The position numbers were made by a program, and so were the translations under genes. From the NCBI GenBank assembly GCA_947624965.1, contig CANQMN010000001.1:62001-126000 (forward strand): DNA of 64,000 bases. Direction: 5' to 3'. The notes beneath the pieces were generated by a model. That model was not told the origin of the DNA and did not search any database. It saw only the letters and a list, made by a program, of their open reading frames with translations. Source of the stretch: an uncultured Clostridia bacterium (lineage in GTDB: Bacteria > Bacillota > Clostridia > Christensenellales > Borkfalkiaceae). Positions 27,278-34,812 of the stretch are shown piece after piece. How positions within the stretch are numbered: the stretch's first letter is position 1; each line of letters begins with the position of its first letter.

Positions 27278-27733
27278 TCAAACTTCGATGAAGAGACAGA
27301 CCTTGGACGTCTTGGAGACGGGGAATTCCAGCCGCGTCCCCGCCGCGTCGATCGCGACCGTCTCGCCGTCGTAAGAGAGGAGCGTCCCCTCGTGATACTT
27401 CGCCCCGTGCAGGGGCGCATAGAGATGGACTTCCACCTTCTCGCCGATGTGCCGCGCAAAGTCGCGCGCCGTCTTGAACGGGCGGTCCAGCCCGAGCGAG
27501 GAGCAGTTGAGCGTATAGCTCTCGCCGAACGTGGGGTCCAGCTCGTCGAGCGGGGCGTCCACGGCGCGGTGGAATTTTTCGCACAGGTTGAGGTCCACGC
27601 CCCCCGGCGCGTCGATGAAGAGCGTGAGCGCGCGCTTGCGCGCGTCCCACTGCGCCTCTACGAGTTCCACGCCGTTCTCCTCCGCATAGGGACGGAGAAA
27701 TTCCCGTATCTCTTCGAGCGGTTTTATTTTCAT
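27278..27733 (-). CDS. rimP: Ribosome maturation factor RimP
   Basis: 151-residue factor for 30S assembly. Segments NGVELVEAQWDARKRALTLF, GGVDLNLCEKFHRAVDAPLD and LNCSSLGLDRPFKTARDF match the family (the last is the SPGLDRPL motif with SSLG). The start at 27733 is preferred to an in-frame ATG at 27793 because that one lies within the leader hairpin region. First gene of the nusA-infB operon. Confidence 0.93.
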   Translation of the reverse strand: MKIKPLEEIREFLRPYAEENGVELVEAQWDARKRALTLFIDAPGGVDLNLCEKFHRAVDAPLDELDPTFGESYTLNCSSLGLDRPFKTARDFARHIGEKVEVHLYAPLHGAKYHEGTLLSYDGETVAIDAAGTRLEFPVSKTSKVCLFIEV

Positions 27734-27749
27734 CGCAAAGCCCCTTATT

Positions 27750-27781
27750 AAAGAAATTTGAGAGCGGAAACCCGCTCTCAA
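27750..27781 (-). terminator. Attenuator-like hairpin in the rimP leader
   Basis: Perfect 10-bp stem TTGAGAGCGG/CCGCTCTCAA (27758-27781, loop GTTT on the minus strand) followed by ATTTCTTT, lying between the promoter and the rimP start. A rimP leader with attenuator is known in Firmicutes; here only the terminator arm is obvious, no antiterminator was worked out. Confidence 0.65.
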
Positions 27782-27808
27782 TCTCTTCTTCATCGATCAA
27801 GCGTCCCC

Positions 27809-27837
27809 ATTATAGCACGCCTCGGCAGAGATTGCAA
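27809..27837 (-). promoter_or_regulatory. Sigma-A promoter for the rimP-nusA-infB operon
   Basis: Minus-strand TTGCAA (27832-27837), 17-nt spacer, TATAAT (27809-27814). Gives a leader of about 70 nt containing the hairpin at 27758-27781. Confidence 0.75.
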
Positions 27838-27870
27838 GCGTTTCCGCGGAGTTTTTCAAATTTTTCCGCG

Positions 27871-29382
27871 TCAGCGCGGCAGTCCCTTCCGCAGCTTAAC
27901 GAGTTCGAGAAAGATCTTCGCCGTAACGAACGCGTCGTCGTACGCGCGGTGATGATGAAAGACGAATCCGAAATGGTCCGCCACGGTGTTGAGCTTATAG
28001 TTGGAGAGCCGCAACATCTCCTGCGCCATCGAGACGGTATCGTACTGCTTTTGGTCGAACAGATATCCTTCCTTCTCGCCGTAATAGCGGATGAACTTGC
28101 TGTCGAACTGCACGTTGTGCCCCACGAGCTCGCACCCGTCGCAGAACTTGTAAAAATCGGCGATGACGTCTTGGATGGGCGGCGCGCCCGCGAGCATTTC
28201 GTCCGTGATGCCCGTAAGCGTTACGATCTCCGCGGAGAGGCGGACGGGACAGGCGACGAAGGTGGAAAACTTTTCCGCGATGCGCCCCTCCTCGATCTTC
28301 ACCGCCCCCACTTCGATGATGCGGTCCATGCCGCCGCCCGCGGGCGTGTTGTTGAGCCCCGTCGTCTCCAAATCGAACACGACGAACTTGCGCTTCAAGA
28401 AGGACGCGGGCAGCGCGAGCTCCCCGAACATCTTGCTCTGGACGAAATCGGAGACGGGCGAGGGCGCCGTGCAGACGTAGCGGGGCGGGACGGGGCGGGA
28501 CGGGCGCGCCTCCGGCACGAAATTTTCGGGCGCGGAGCCGAAGTCCACCGCCTTCGCGCGGAAGGAAAGCCCGCCGTTGAAGAGCTCGTTGTCGCCGGTG
28601 AGACAGACGTCCGTCCCCCGTTCGAGCGCGCGCACCTTCTCCACCGTCGCCTTCTTGGGGAAATAGGACGTGCGCAGGCTTCCCGTGCCGTCCGAGACGG
28701 TCATCGTAAAATAGGGGGTCCCCCGCTTGCTCTCCCGCTCTTCCAAATAGGTGAGCCTGCCGCACACGGAGATGCCGCGCATCTCCCGCGTGAGATCGGC
28801 GATATAGACGGCGTTTTCGGGATGCGCGCCGTCGATGGGCGCGTAGTTTTCTATCGGGAATATCCTCGGCGCATACACCGTCTCGGGGGGAGGGAGCTCC
28901 TCCCGCACAATGTCGCCGCGCGCCTTTTCCGTTCTGCAAAGTTCCCCCGTCCAAACGCCGCAAAACGTTTTGTTCAGTTCCGCGGAGAGCTCGTCGAGCA
29001 CCGCGTCCGTGAACTGCGCGCGCTCCTCGTCGCCGATCGCGATAAAAAACCCGCCGCCCCCCTCGTGGAGGGAGACGCGGATGTCCTCGGGGGAGACGAA
29101 CGCCGCCGCCGCGGGAAATCTCTTTTTCAGGGTCTCCGCGACCGCCCGTTTCACGCCCTCCTCGCCGGGCACGCTCTTCATCACGCGCACCCGCGCGGTA
29201 TAGCCCGCGGGGACGTACGCCTGCGAGACGCGTTCCGCCGCCGCGCAGTCCCCGTCCGTATAGTTCACGTCGGTGAGGAGATGGAACACGACGTCCCTCC
29301 CCTCCACGACGATCTTTTTGAGCACGGCGCGGCGGAGCCCCTCCGCTTTGCGGATCTCGTTGAGATAGTCGCTGCTTTTCAT
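27871..29382 (-). CDS. PolC-like N-terminal + OB + DEDDh exonuclease protein without polymerase
   Basis: 503 residues occupying the polC locus between ispG and rimP. Residues 1-170 resemble the PolC N-terminal region; 200-285 is an OB fold (SVCGRLTYLEERESKRGTPY...MTVSDGTGSLRTSYFPKK), as in PolC. A proline-rich join then leads straight to an epsilon-type exonuclease: VVFDLETTG (Asp337, Glu339), GHNVQFDSKF (Asp427) and HHRAYDDA (His478, Asp482), all DEDDh residues present. The PHP domain that surrounds the exonuclease in true PolC is missing, as are palm, fingers and tail; normal PolC is about 1400 residues. The stop is followed by the rimP promoter region, with no polymerase remnant. Start at 29382 overlaps the ispG stop (ATGA), GGAG upstream. 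Confidence 0.85.
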   Translation of the reverse strand: MKSSDYLNEIRKAEGLRRAVLKKIVVEGRDVVFHLLTDVNYTDGDCAAAERVSQAYVPAGYTARVRVMKSVPGEEGVKRAVAETLKKRFPAAAAFVSPEDIRVSLHEGGGGFFIAIGDEERAQFTDAVLDELSAELNKTFCGVWTGELCRTEKARGDIVREELPPPETVYAPRIFPIENYAPIDGAHPENAVYIADLTREMRGISVCGRLTYLEERESKRGTPYFTMTVSDGTGSLRTSYFPKKATVEKVRALERGTDVCLTGDNELFNGGLSFRAKAVDFGSAPENFVPEARPSRPVPPRYVCTAPSPVSDFVQSKMFGELALPASFLKRKFVVFDLETTGLNNTPAGGGMDRIIEVGAVKIEEGRIAEKFSTFVACPVRLSAEIVTLTGITDEMLAGAPPIQDVIADFYKFCDGCELVGHNVQFDSKFIRYYGEKEGYLFDQKQYDTVSMAQEMLRLSNYKLNTVADHFGFVFHHHRAYDDAFVTAKIFLELVKLRKGLPR

Positions 29383-30425
29383 CTGTTCTCCAAAAGGCGT
29401 TCGAGCCGCGCGAAGAACGCGGATTCCGCCTCCGCCGCGGGAACGCGCGTGCGGTTCCCCGCGCGGTCGAATATCACGCAAAATTCCCTGCCGCCCGCGA
29501 TGCCGAGATCGCTCTCCTTCGCCTCGCCGGGACCGTTCACAACGCACCCCATTACGGCGATTTTGAGCGGCTTTTTCACCGCGCGCACCCGCTCGCTCAC
29601 CTTCTGCGCGAGCGCCATGCAGTCGTATTCGCACCGCCCGCAGGTGGGGCATGCGACAACTTCGGCGAATGCCCGTTCGAGCCCGCAGGCGCGCAAGATC
29701 TCGTGCGCGGCGTACACTTCCTCCACGGGATCCGCCGAGAGCGAAACGCGGATGGTATCCCCGATGCCGCGGAGAAGGAGCGCGCCGATCCCGACGCTGC
29801 TCTTCACGAGCGCGGCGTCCCCCACGCCCGCCTCGGTAACGCCGATGTGGAGCGGAAGATCGCAGCGTTCGGCGAGCATTTCGTACGCGCGCACGGTGAG
29901 GGGCACGTCGCTCGCCTTGACGGAGACGACGATGTCCTCCACGCCCCGCCGGCGGAGGACGGCGACGTCGAAGAGCGCGCTCTCCACGAGCGCCTCCGCG
30001 CTCCTCCCGTATTTTTCAAGAAACTGCGGCTGGATGCTCCCCGTGTTCGCGCCCACCCGCACGGGGACGTTGTGCGCTTTGAGACAGTCGGCGACAAGCG
30101 CGATCTCCGCTTCCCCGCCGATGTTCCCGGGGTTGATGCGCAGTTTCGACGCGCCGCACTCCACCGCGAGCACGGCGAGCCGCGCGGAAAAGTGCACGTC
30201 CGCCACCACGGGCAGCGGCACGCGCGGAACGATCTGCGCGAGTGCGCGCGCATCCCCCTCGTCGGCGACGGCGACCCGCGCGATCTCGCACCCCGCCTCC
30301 GCCAACCGCATAATTTGAGCGACGCTTTTTTCCACGTCGCTCGTCTTTGTCGTCGTCATGCTCTGCACGGCGATATGTCCGCCGCCGAGAAGCACGTTCC
30401 CGACGGTCACGCAATGTTTCGTCAT
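29379..30425 (-). CDS. ispG: 4-hydroxy-3-methylbut-2-enyl diphosphate synthase (GcpE)
   Basis: Fe-S enzyme of the MEP isoprenoid pathway. TIM barrel with QSMTTTKTSDV and LRINPGNIG; the [4Fe-4S] ligands appear in CPTCGRCEYDC and MGCVVNGPGEAKE. 348 residues. It lies 16 nt after nrdR. Makes precursors for undecaprenyl phosphate, whose recycling protein PopT is also in the window. Confidence 0.95.
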   Translation of the reverse strand: MTKHCVTVGNVLLGGGHIAVQSMTTTKTSDVEKSVAQIMRLAEAGCEIARVAVADEGDARALAQIVPRVPLPVVADVHFSARLAVLAVECGASKLRINPGNIGGEAEIALVADCLKAHNVPVRVGANTGSIQPQFLEKYGRSAEALVESALFDVAVLRRRGVEDIVVSVKASDVPLTVRAYEMLAERCDLPLHIGVTEAGVGDAALVKSSVGIGALLLRGIGDTIRVSLSADPVEEVYAAHEILRACGLERAFAEVVACPTCGRCEYDCMALAQKVSERVRAVKKPLKIAVMGCVVNGPGEAKESDLGIAGGREFCVIFDRAGNRTRVPAAEAESAFFARLERLLENR

Positions 30426-30441
30426 CTCTGAACCGACGCGG

Positions 30442-30903
30442 TCAAACGTCCTTATTCTCCATCATTCTCTGCAATTCGGACATGAACGAATTGATGTCCT
30501 TGAAGGAACGGTAAACGGAGGCGTAGCGCACATAGGCAACTTCGTCCAGCGATTTCAGCCCGTCCATCACCATTTCGCCGATCTCCTTGGAGCTCACTTC
30601 CTGCTCCATGGAGTTATAGATCTTTTTGGCGATCTCCTCGGCGAGCGCGTCGATCTTTTCGATGGGCACGGGGCGTTTCTCACACGCCTTGATGATGCCG
30701 CGCTTGATTTTTCCCATATCGAACGCCTGTCGGTTGCCGTCCGACTTGACGACGAGAATGGGCGAAACCTCGATGGTCTCGTACGTTGTGAAGCGGCGTC
30801 CGCAATTCGTGCATTCGCGGCGGCGGCGGATGGTCCTGTCGTCGTCTGCCGAACGGGAATCGATGACCTTGCTCTCCGTGCAGTTACAGTATAAACAACG
30901 CAT
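30442..30903 (-). CDS. nrdR: Transcriptional repressor NrdR
   Basis: Zinc-ribbon/ATP-cone repressor of ribonucleotide reductase genes. Zinc ligands Cys3, Cys6, Cys31 and Cys34; linker arginines DDRTIRRRRECTNCGRRF; ATP cone from about residue 49 (PILVVKSDGNRQAFD). 153 residues. The ATG at 30903 has GAGGAGGAG upstream. No nrd genes nearby; the neighbourhood is ispG and the PolC-like exonuclease gene. Confidence 0.95.
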   Translation of the reverse strand: MRCLYCNCTESKVIDSRSADDDRTIRRRRECTNCGRRFTTYETIEVSPILVVKSDGNRQAFDMGKIKRGIIKACEKRPVPIEKIDALAEEIAKKIYNSMEQEVSSKEIGEMVMDGLKSLDEVAYVRYASVYRSFKDINSFMSELQRMMENKDV

Positions 30904-30930
30904 AGCGCTCCTCCTCTTCGGTTCTTCCTT

Positions 30931-30959
30931 ATTATAACACATTCCCGCCGATTTGTAAA
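30931..30959 (-). promoter_or_regulatory. Sigma-A promoter for nrdR-ispG-PolC-like gene
   Basis: Minus-strand TTTACA (30954-30959), 17-nt spacer, TATAAT (30931-30936), 28 nt before the nrdR start. Confidence 0.8.
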
Positions 30960-30984
30960 GGGAATTTCGGGAAATGTGCCGCGT

Positions 30985-33117
30985 TCACGCGCGATAGGCT
31001 TCGTAATCGCGTTTGAGCGAGACGGCCTGTTCCGCCGTGAGCGCGTCCGTGAGGAAAAAGTCGGTCGCCGAGACGCGCCCCGCGCTGTCCGCCGTCGTTG
31101 CGAACGTAAACCCGTTTTGCGAGATCTCCGCAAGGAGCGCGGCGAGAAAATCGCCCACCGTCACCGTGGCGGAATCCTCCGCGTTGTTGTACCGCATCGG
31201 GTCTGCCGCCTTGTAGGAGATGACGAGAACGCCGTCCTTGTAGTACCAAACGCCCTCCGAAGTAACCGTGATCGTAATAAAGCAACTCACGCCGCAAAAA
31301 ACGTAGGGGTTCGCGGGATTCGCTTCGGTGAAATTGCCGTGCTCTGCCGCGGGGTAGCGGTTCGTCGCGTTCAACTTGCCCCCCGCCGTCCACGAATCGA
31401 GGTTGGGAAGGTGCACGCCGAATGCGCCCGCCGTGATGACGGGGGAATGCCAATCGCTCGTGACATTGCTCCCCGTGAAGGAGACGGAGAAGCCCTGCGC
31501 GGCGTCGAACGCGGCGATCTTTTTATCGGCGATGCTGCCGAACGCCCCCGCGCGCACCGCGACGCTTGAAGTGAACTTTTGGGGCGCCGCCGCGCCGCCG
31601 TTCGCCCAGAGCGCGCTGCCCGCCGCGCTCGTCGCGGTAAACGCGAGCACGCCCCTATTCCGATAGAGACACCATGCGGGCGCGACAACGCCGCTGTACG
31701 CCACGCCGCCCAAGGTGAGCGTGATGAAATTTTCGCCCGAGAGCGACCACGTCCCCTCGTTTGCAAGCACGCCCGAGATCGTTCCGTCCGCTTCGAGCGT
31801 GTAGCGGGCGGACTCTGCGAACGTCTGCGTCGTGCCCGCCGTGTGGACGACGATATCATAGTTGCCCGCGACGAGCTCGGTGTTGAGCGCCTGCGCGTGT
31901 TCGCCTGCATAGCGGTCGGGCGAGAGCACGCACCAGCCCTCTTTGTTGAAATAGATTTGGTTGACCTGCACGTTGTGCCGGCCCGTAACGCCGCTCGTTC
32001 CCTCGCGGTAGCGGGTGTGGTAGACGCAGAAATATTCGCCGTCCCTTTCGATGACGGAGTTGTGCCCGAGCGCGGCAAAGCCCGTCGTATCCCCCTCGAA
32101 CTGATAGTTGCCCGCGAGTTTGTTGCCGCCGCCCGCGGACGAGACGTCGCGCCCCGCAATGTCGAGATAGGGTCCGTCGGGGGTCCTGCTGCGCGCGACG
32201 CGCATGTTGTAGTCGGTGGAGAGGCTCCCGTAGCTCACCATGAGATAGTAGTAGTCCGTCTCGGCGTTGTAGAACGCGAAGGGACCCTCGGGACCGTCGC
32301 CGCCGCCCTTCCATACGAGCTTGCCGATGCCGTCCTCCTTGGGGCGCCCCCAATCTTCCCCCGAGCTGTAAAGTTCTTTGATATAAATGCCCGCGAAGAA
32401 GGAGCCGTAGACCATCCACAGCCCGCCGTCCTTATCGTAGAAAAGTTCGGGGTCGATGGCGTTGGGACCCGTGCGGGAGCCGTCCGTTCGGATGAAAATT
32501 TCCTCGTTCGTATACGGCCCCATGACGCTTTCCGCGGAGACCCGCCCGATGACGGAGCGGTTGCCGCCGAACAGGGAGAGCGAATAATACATATAGTACT
32601 TTCCGTCGTAAAAGTTGACGTCGGGCGCCCATGTGGACTCTGCGCCCTCCCCCACGTAGGCGACGCTCTCGGAGAGGACGGTCTTCCACGACGCGGAGCC
32701 GTAGAGATTTTGGGGGGCATAGTCCCCCGATCTCTGCGTCCAGTGGATGAGATCGGGCGAGGAAGCGACGGCAAAGTGCGAGCCGAAGACATAATACAGC
32801 TGCGAAGCCTCGTCATAGAATACGGAGGGATCGTGCACGGAGACGCCCGCGCCGTAGTCGGGCGACGTGGGATAAGCGACCGTAAGTCCGGGTTCGGGCT
32901 CGGGTTCGGGTTCGGGTTCGGGCTCGGGTTCGGGTTCGGGCTCCGGTTCGGGCTCGGGTTCGGGTTCGGGCTCTTCGGGACCGAGCTCTTCCTCCGCGGG
33001 CGGAACGGGATCCTCTTCGCCCGACGGCTGTTCCCCCTCCTTCTTCGCGCATGCAAACAGCGAAAACGCCAACGCAAACGCGAGGAATAACGCGATGAAT
33101 TTTGTAAGCCTTTTCAT
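30985..33117 (-). CDS. Secreted GH43 lipoprotein (arabinanase-like)
   Basis: 710-residue extracellular lipoprotein. Signal peptide with lipobox LFAC (Cys23); an acidic segment, then about 13 Glu-Pro repeats (about 48-76) as a rigid linker through the wall; then a five-bladed GH43 propeller. Catalytic acids fit Asp96 (VHDPSVF), Asp222 (NAIDPELF) and Glu277 (GPEGPF). The pattern resembles endo-alpha-1,5-L-arabinanases. Residues about 425-500 resemble the GH43 C-terminal beta domain; 510-710 form a further beta-rich region (concanavalin/LamG-like by appearance) of unknown role. No transporter or other arabinan gene is adjacent, so it looks like a solitary enzyme. Confidence 0.85.
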   Translation of the reverse strand: MKRLTKFIALFLAFALAFSLFACAKKEGEQPSGEEDPVPPAEEELGPEEPEPEPEPEPEPEPEPEPEPEPEPEPEPGLTVAYPTSPDYGAGVSVHDPSVFYDEASQLYYVFGSHFAVASSPDLIHWTQRSGDYAPQNLYGSASWKTVLSESVAYVGEGAESTWAPDVNFYDGKYYMYYSLSLFGGNRSVIGRVSAESVMGPYTNEEIFIRTDGSRTGPNAIDPELFYDKDGGLWMVYGSFFAGIYIKELYSSGEDWGRPKEDGIGKLVWKGGGDGPEGPFAFYNAETDYYYLMVSYGSLSTDYNMRVARSRTPDGPYLDIAGRDVSSAGGGNKLAGNYQFEGDTTGFAALGHNSVIERDGEYFCVYHTRYREGTSGVTGRHNVQVNQIYFNKEGWCVLSPDRYAGEHAQALNTELVAGNYDIVVHTAGTTQTFAESARYTLEADGTISGVLANEGTWSLSGENFITLTLGGVAYSGVVAPAWCLYRNRGVLAFTATSAAGSALWANGGAAAPQKFTSSVAVRAGAFGSIADKKIAAFDAAQGFSVSFTGSNVTSDWHSPVITAGAFGVHLPNLDSWTAGGKLNATNRYPAAEHGNFTEANPANPYVFCGVSCFITITVTSEGVWYYKDGVLVISYKAADPMRYNNAEDSATVTVGDFLAALLAEISQNGFTFATTADSAGRVSATDFFLTDALTAEQAVSLKRDYEAYRA
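32888..32975 (-). repeat. Hexanucleotide repeat encoding (Glu-Pro)n linker
   Basis: Tandem GGTTCG/GGCTCG hexamers on the plus strand read as Glu-Pro pairs on the minus strand within the GH43 lipoprotein. Such tracts change length by slippage, which would alter how far the catalytic domain stands from the membrane. Confidence 0.85.
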
Positions 33118-33146
33118 TCTCTTTCCCCTGCTTTGTCTCCCTTTCT

Positions 33147-33174
33147 ATTATAGGCTGCGCGGAAAAAATGTCAA
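33147..33174 (-). promoter_or_regulatory. Consensus sigma-A promoter for the GH43 gene
   Basis: Minus-strand TTGACA (33169-33174), 16-nt spacer, TATAAT (33147-33152). Faces away from the promoter at 33183-33211; only 8 bp separate the two -35 boxes. Confidence 0.85.
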
Positions 33175-33182
33175 GCGCCGTC

Positions 33183-33211
33183 TTGACTTTTCCTCTTTTC
33201 GGGAATATAAT
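33183..33211 (+). promoter_or_regulatory. Sigma-A promoter for the flavin-reductase-like gene
   Basis: TTGACT (33183-33188), 17-nt spacer, TATAAT (33206-33211), then AAAGGAG before the ATG at 33229. Divergent with the GH43 promoter. Confidence 0.85.
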
Positions 33212-33228
33212 GGTGCAAAGGAGTTATG

Positions 33229-34140
33229 ATGAGCAGTTTCAAAGATCTTCGCATCGTCGATAATTTTTACCAGACCTCTTCCTTCTTCCCCATGCCCACG
33301 ATCCTCGTCGGCACGGTCTCGGAGAACGGACAGACCAACCTCGGCTCGTATTCGCTGTGTTTCCCCTACTACATCGCGGGGAAGGAGTACTATTCCATGC
33401 TCCTCGAATGCCGCAACAGCTCCAACACGGCGCAAAACATCCTGCGCGGGAGCAAAGTCTCCCTGAATTTTATTCCCGATCGGCGCAAATATTTTCGGGA
33501 AGCGGTGCGGCTGGGCTTCCCCGGCATGACGACCGAGGAAAAGATGAAAAACTGCCTCTTCACCCTCGAAAAGGGACAGGCGGAGGGCGCGCGTCCGCTC
33601 GTCGTCGCGGAGGCGTTTCAGGTGTTTGAATGCACGTGGGACAGCTCGCTCGAAGACGCCTACCTCGACAAGGCGGGCAACCTCGAAGGGTACGCGCCAC
33701 CCTACCGCAATTTCAACGGCATCACAAGCCAATTCGGCGCGCATTTCATCTTGAAGATCGATAAGATCCTCATGAAGGAAAAATATTGGAATACCGTCGT
33801 GAACGGCGTGAAGGCTTCGGGCTTCCCCGCCGTCCCCGTGGATTACGGCTATCGCGACAGCACGAATTTCTGGTGCTCCTCCTTCAAAAAGCCGTACGCC
33901 GAAAAAATTCAGGCGAAGGAGGGCGACGTGCAATCCGTCATCTACGCGGCGAAGCGCATCGACCCCGAAGTAACGTTCACCGACGAAGCGTGCGCGAAGC
34001 TCACGAAGATCCCCCGCGTATTCTTGAAGGCGGCGCTCACGCAGATGGTGAAGATCGCCAAGGAAGAGGGCATCTCCCGCATCGACGAGAAGGCGCTCGA
34101 CCTCATCAACGACAAGAGACGAAAGGAAAAGAAACAGTAA
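33229..34140 (+). CDS. Flavin reductase-like split-barrel protein with C-terminal PCP_red-like helical domain
   Basis: 303 residues. The first about 200 residues look like the FMN-binding split barrel of flavin reductases (PTILVGTVSENGQTNLGSYS, then LLECRNSSNTAQNIL and VSLNFIP near the FMN site), with an insertion in the middle. The last about 55 residues (VTFTDEACAKLTKIPRVF ... VKIAKEEGIS) resemble the three-helix PCP_red domain otherwise known from the C-terminus of the light-independent protochlorophyllide reductase B subunit. Start 33229 is preferred over the adjacent ATG at 33226 because AGGAG is 5 nt rather than 2 nt away. Monocistronic with its own promoter and terminator. Electron donor/acceptor unknown. 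Confidence 0.7.
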   Translation: MSSFKDLRIVDNFYQTSSFFPMPTILVGTVSENGQTNLGSYSLCFPYYIAGKEYYSMLLECRNSSNTAQNILRGSKVSLNFIPDRRKYFREAVRLGFPGMTTEEKMKNCLFTLEKGQAEGARPLVVAEAFQVFECTWDSSLEDAYLDKAGNLEGYAPPYRNFNGITSQFGAHFILKIDKILMKEKYWNTVVNGVKASGFPAVPVDYGYRDSTNFWCSSFKKPYAEKIQAKEGDVQSVIYAAKRIDPEVTFTDEACAKLTKIPRVFLKAALTQMVKIAKEEGISRIDEKALDLINDKRRKEKKQ

Positions 34141-34150
34141 CCGAATAAAA

Positions 34151-34182
34151 ATACCGCCCGCCGAACGGGCGGTATTTTTTTG
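34151..34182 (+). terminator. Rho-independent terminator
   Basis: Stem ATACCGCCCG/CGGGCGGTAT (34151-34160 with 34166-34175) followed by seven T, 10 nt after the flavin-reductase-like stop. The A-rich left side means it could also work in the opposite direction. Confidence 0.9.
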
Positions 34183-34299
34183 CATTGCTCCGATGCAAAC
34201 AGACATTTTGTTCTCTCCCGCCTTTGCCGTCTTTACCACCAGCCCCGCCTTTCGCCGCCGACGGCGAACTTGTTTTCCCTTCCAACCCCCACCCTACCC

Positions 34300-34740
34300 T
34301 CCCCCTTTGAAAGGGGGAGGTAACTGTTGTGTTTTCTCCCCCTTGTCAAGGGGGAGGTAACTATTATCGTACCCTTTTCCAAGGAGGAGGGAACTATAAT
34401 CCATACCCTTTTTCAAGGGGAGGTAACTGTGTTCCCCGCTTTTCCCAAGAGGAGGTAATTGCATTTTCCTACCTTTTTTTATGGAGAAGGTAACTGTGTT
34501 TTTTCTCCTTTCCGTTCCGCTTATCCTTATGTACCCTCCCCCTCGCGTGCGAGGGGGAGGGGTTGGGGAGGGGGAGTTGCCCCTTCGCCTTCCTCTCCAA
34601 CCCCCACCCTACCCTCCCCCTTGCCAAGGGGGAGGTAACCGGTGTGTTTTCTCCCCCTTGCCAAGGGGGAGGTAACTATAATTCGTACCCTTTGGCAAGG
34701 GGGAGGGAACTATAATTTCCACTCTTCCCCAAGGGGGAGA
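34300..34740. repeat. Array of GC-rich palindromic repeats, about 11 degenerate copies
   Basis: Inside a 670-bp gap without genes. The core is CTCCCCCTTGCCAAGGGGGAG followed by GTAACT; clear copies lie at about 34300-34320, 34336-34356, 34613-34634 and 34650-34671. Weaker copies lie between 34370 and 34495 and at 34690-34740, and a variant with CGCGTGCG at its centre at 34534-34562. Spacing is near 37 bp, so the array looks tandemly amplified and then decayed. No transposase is nearby. Confidence 0.85.
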
Positions 34741-34764
34741 CACACAACGCGCAGCTTCTCTCCG

Positions 34765-34798
34765 ACAAAAAACCGCCCCGTGCAAAGCGCGGGGCGGA
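34765..34798 (-). terminator. Rho-independent terminator of the large lipoprotein gene
   Basis: Minus-strand stem CCGCCCCG/CGGGGCGG (34790-34797 with 34773-34780) followed by six T, 15 nt past the stop codon at 34813. Confidence 0.85.
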
Positions 34799-34812
34799 CG
34801 TCGTTTTTTACC

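Noticed and set aside
30985-33117. Polysaccharide utilisation locus around the GH43 gene
   Set aside because: No transporter, regulator or other glycosidase neighbours it; the GH1 and GH13 genes are more than 10 kb away in other units.
34300-34740. CRISPR array
   Set aside because: The repeats are degenerate palindromes with no unique spacers of constant length and no cas genes nearby.
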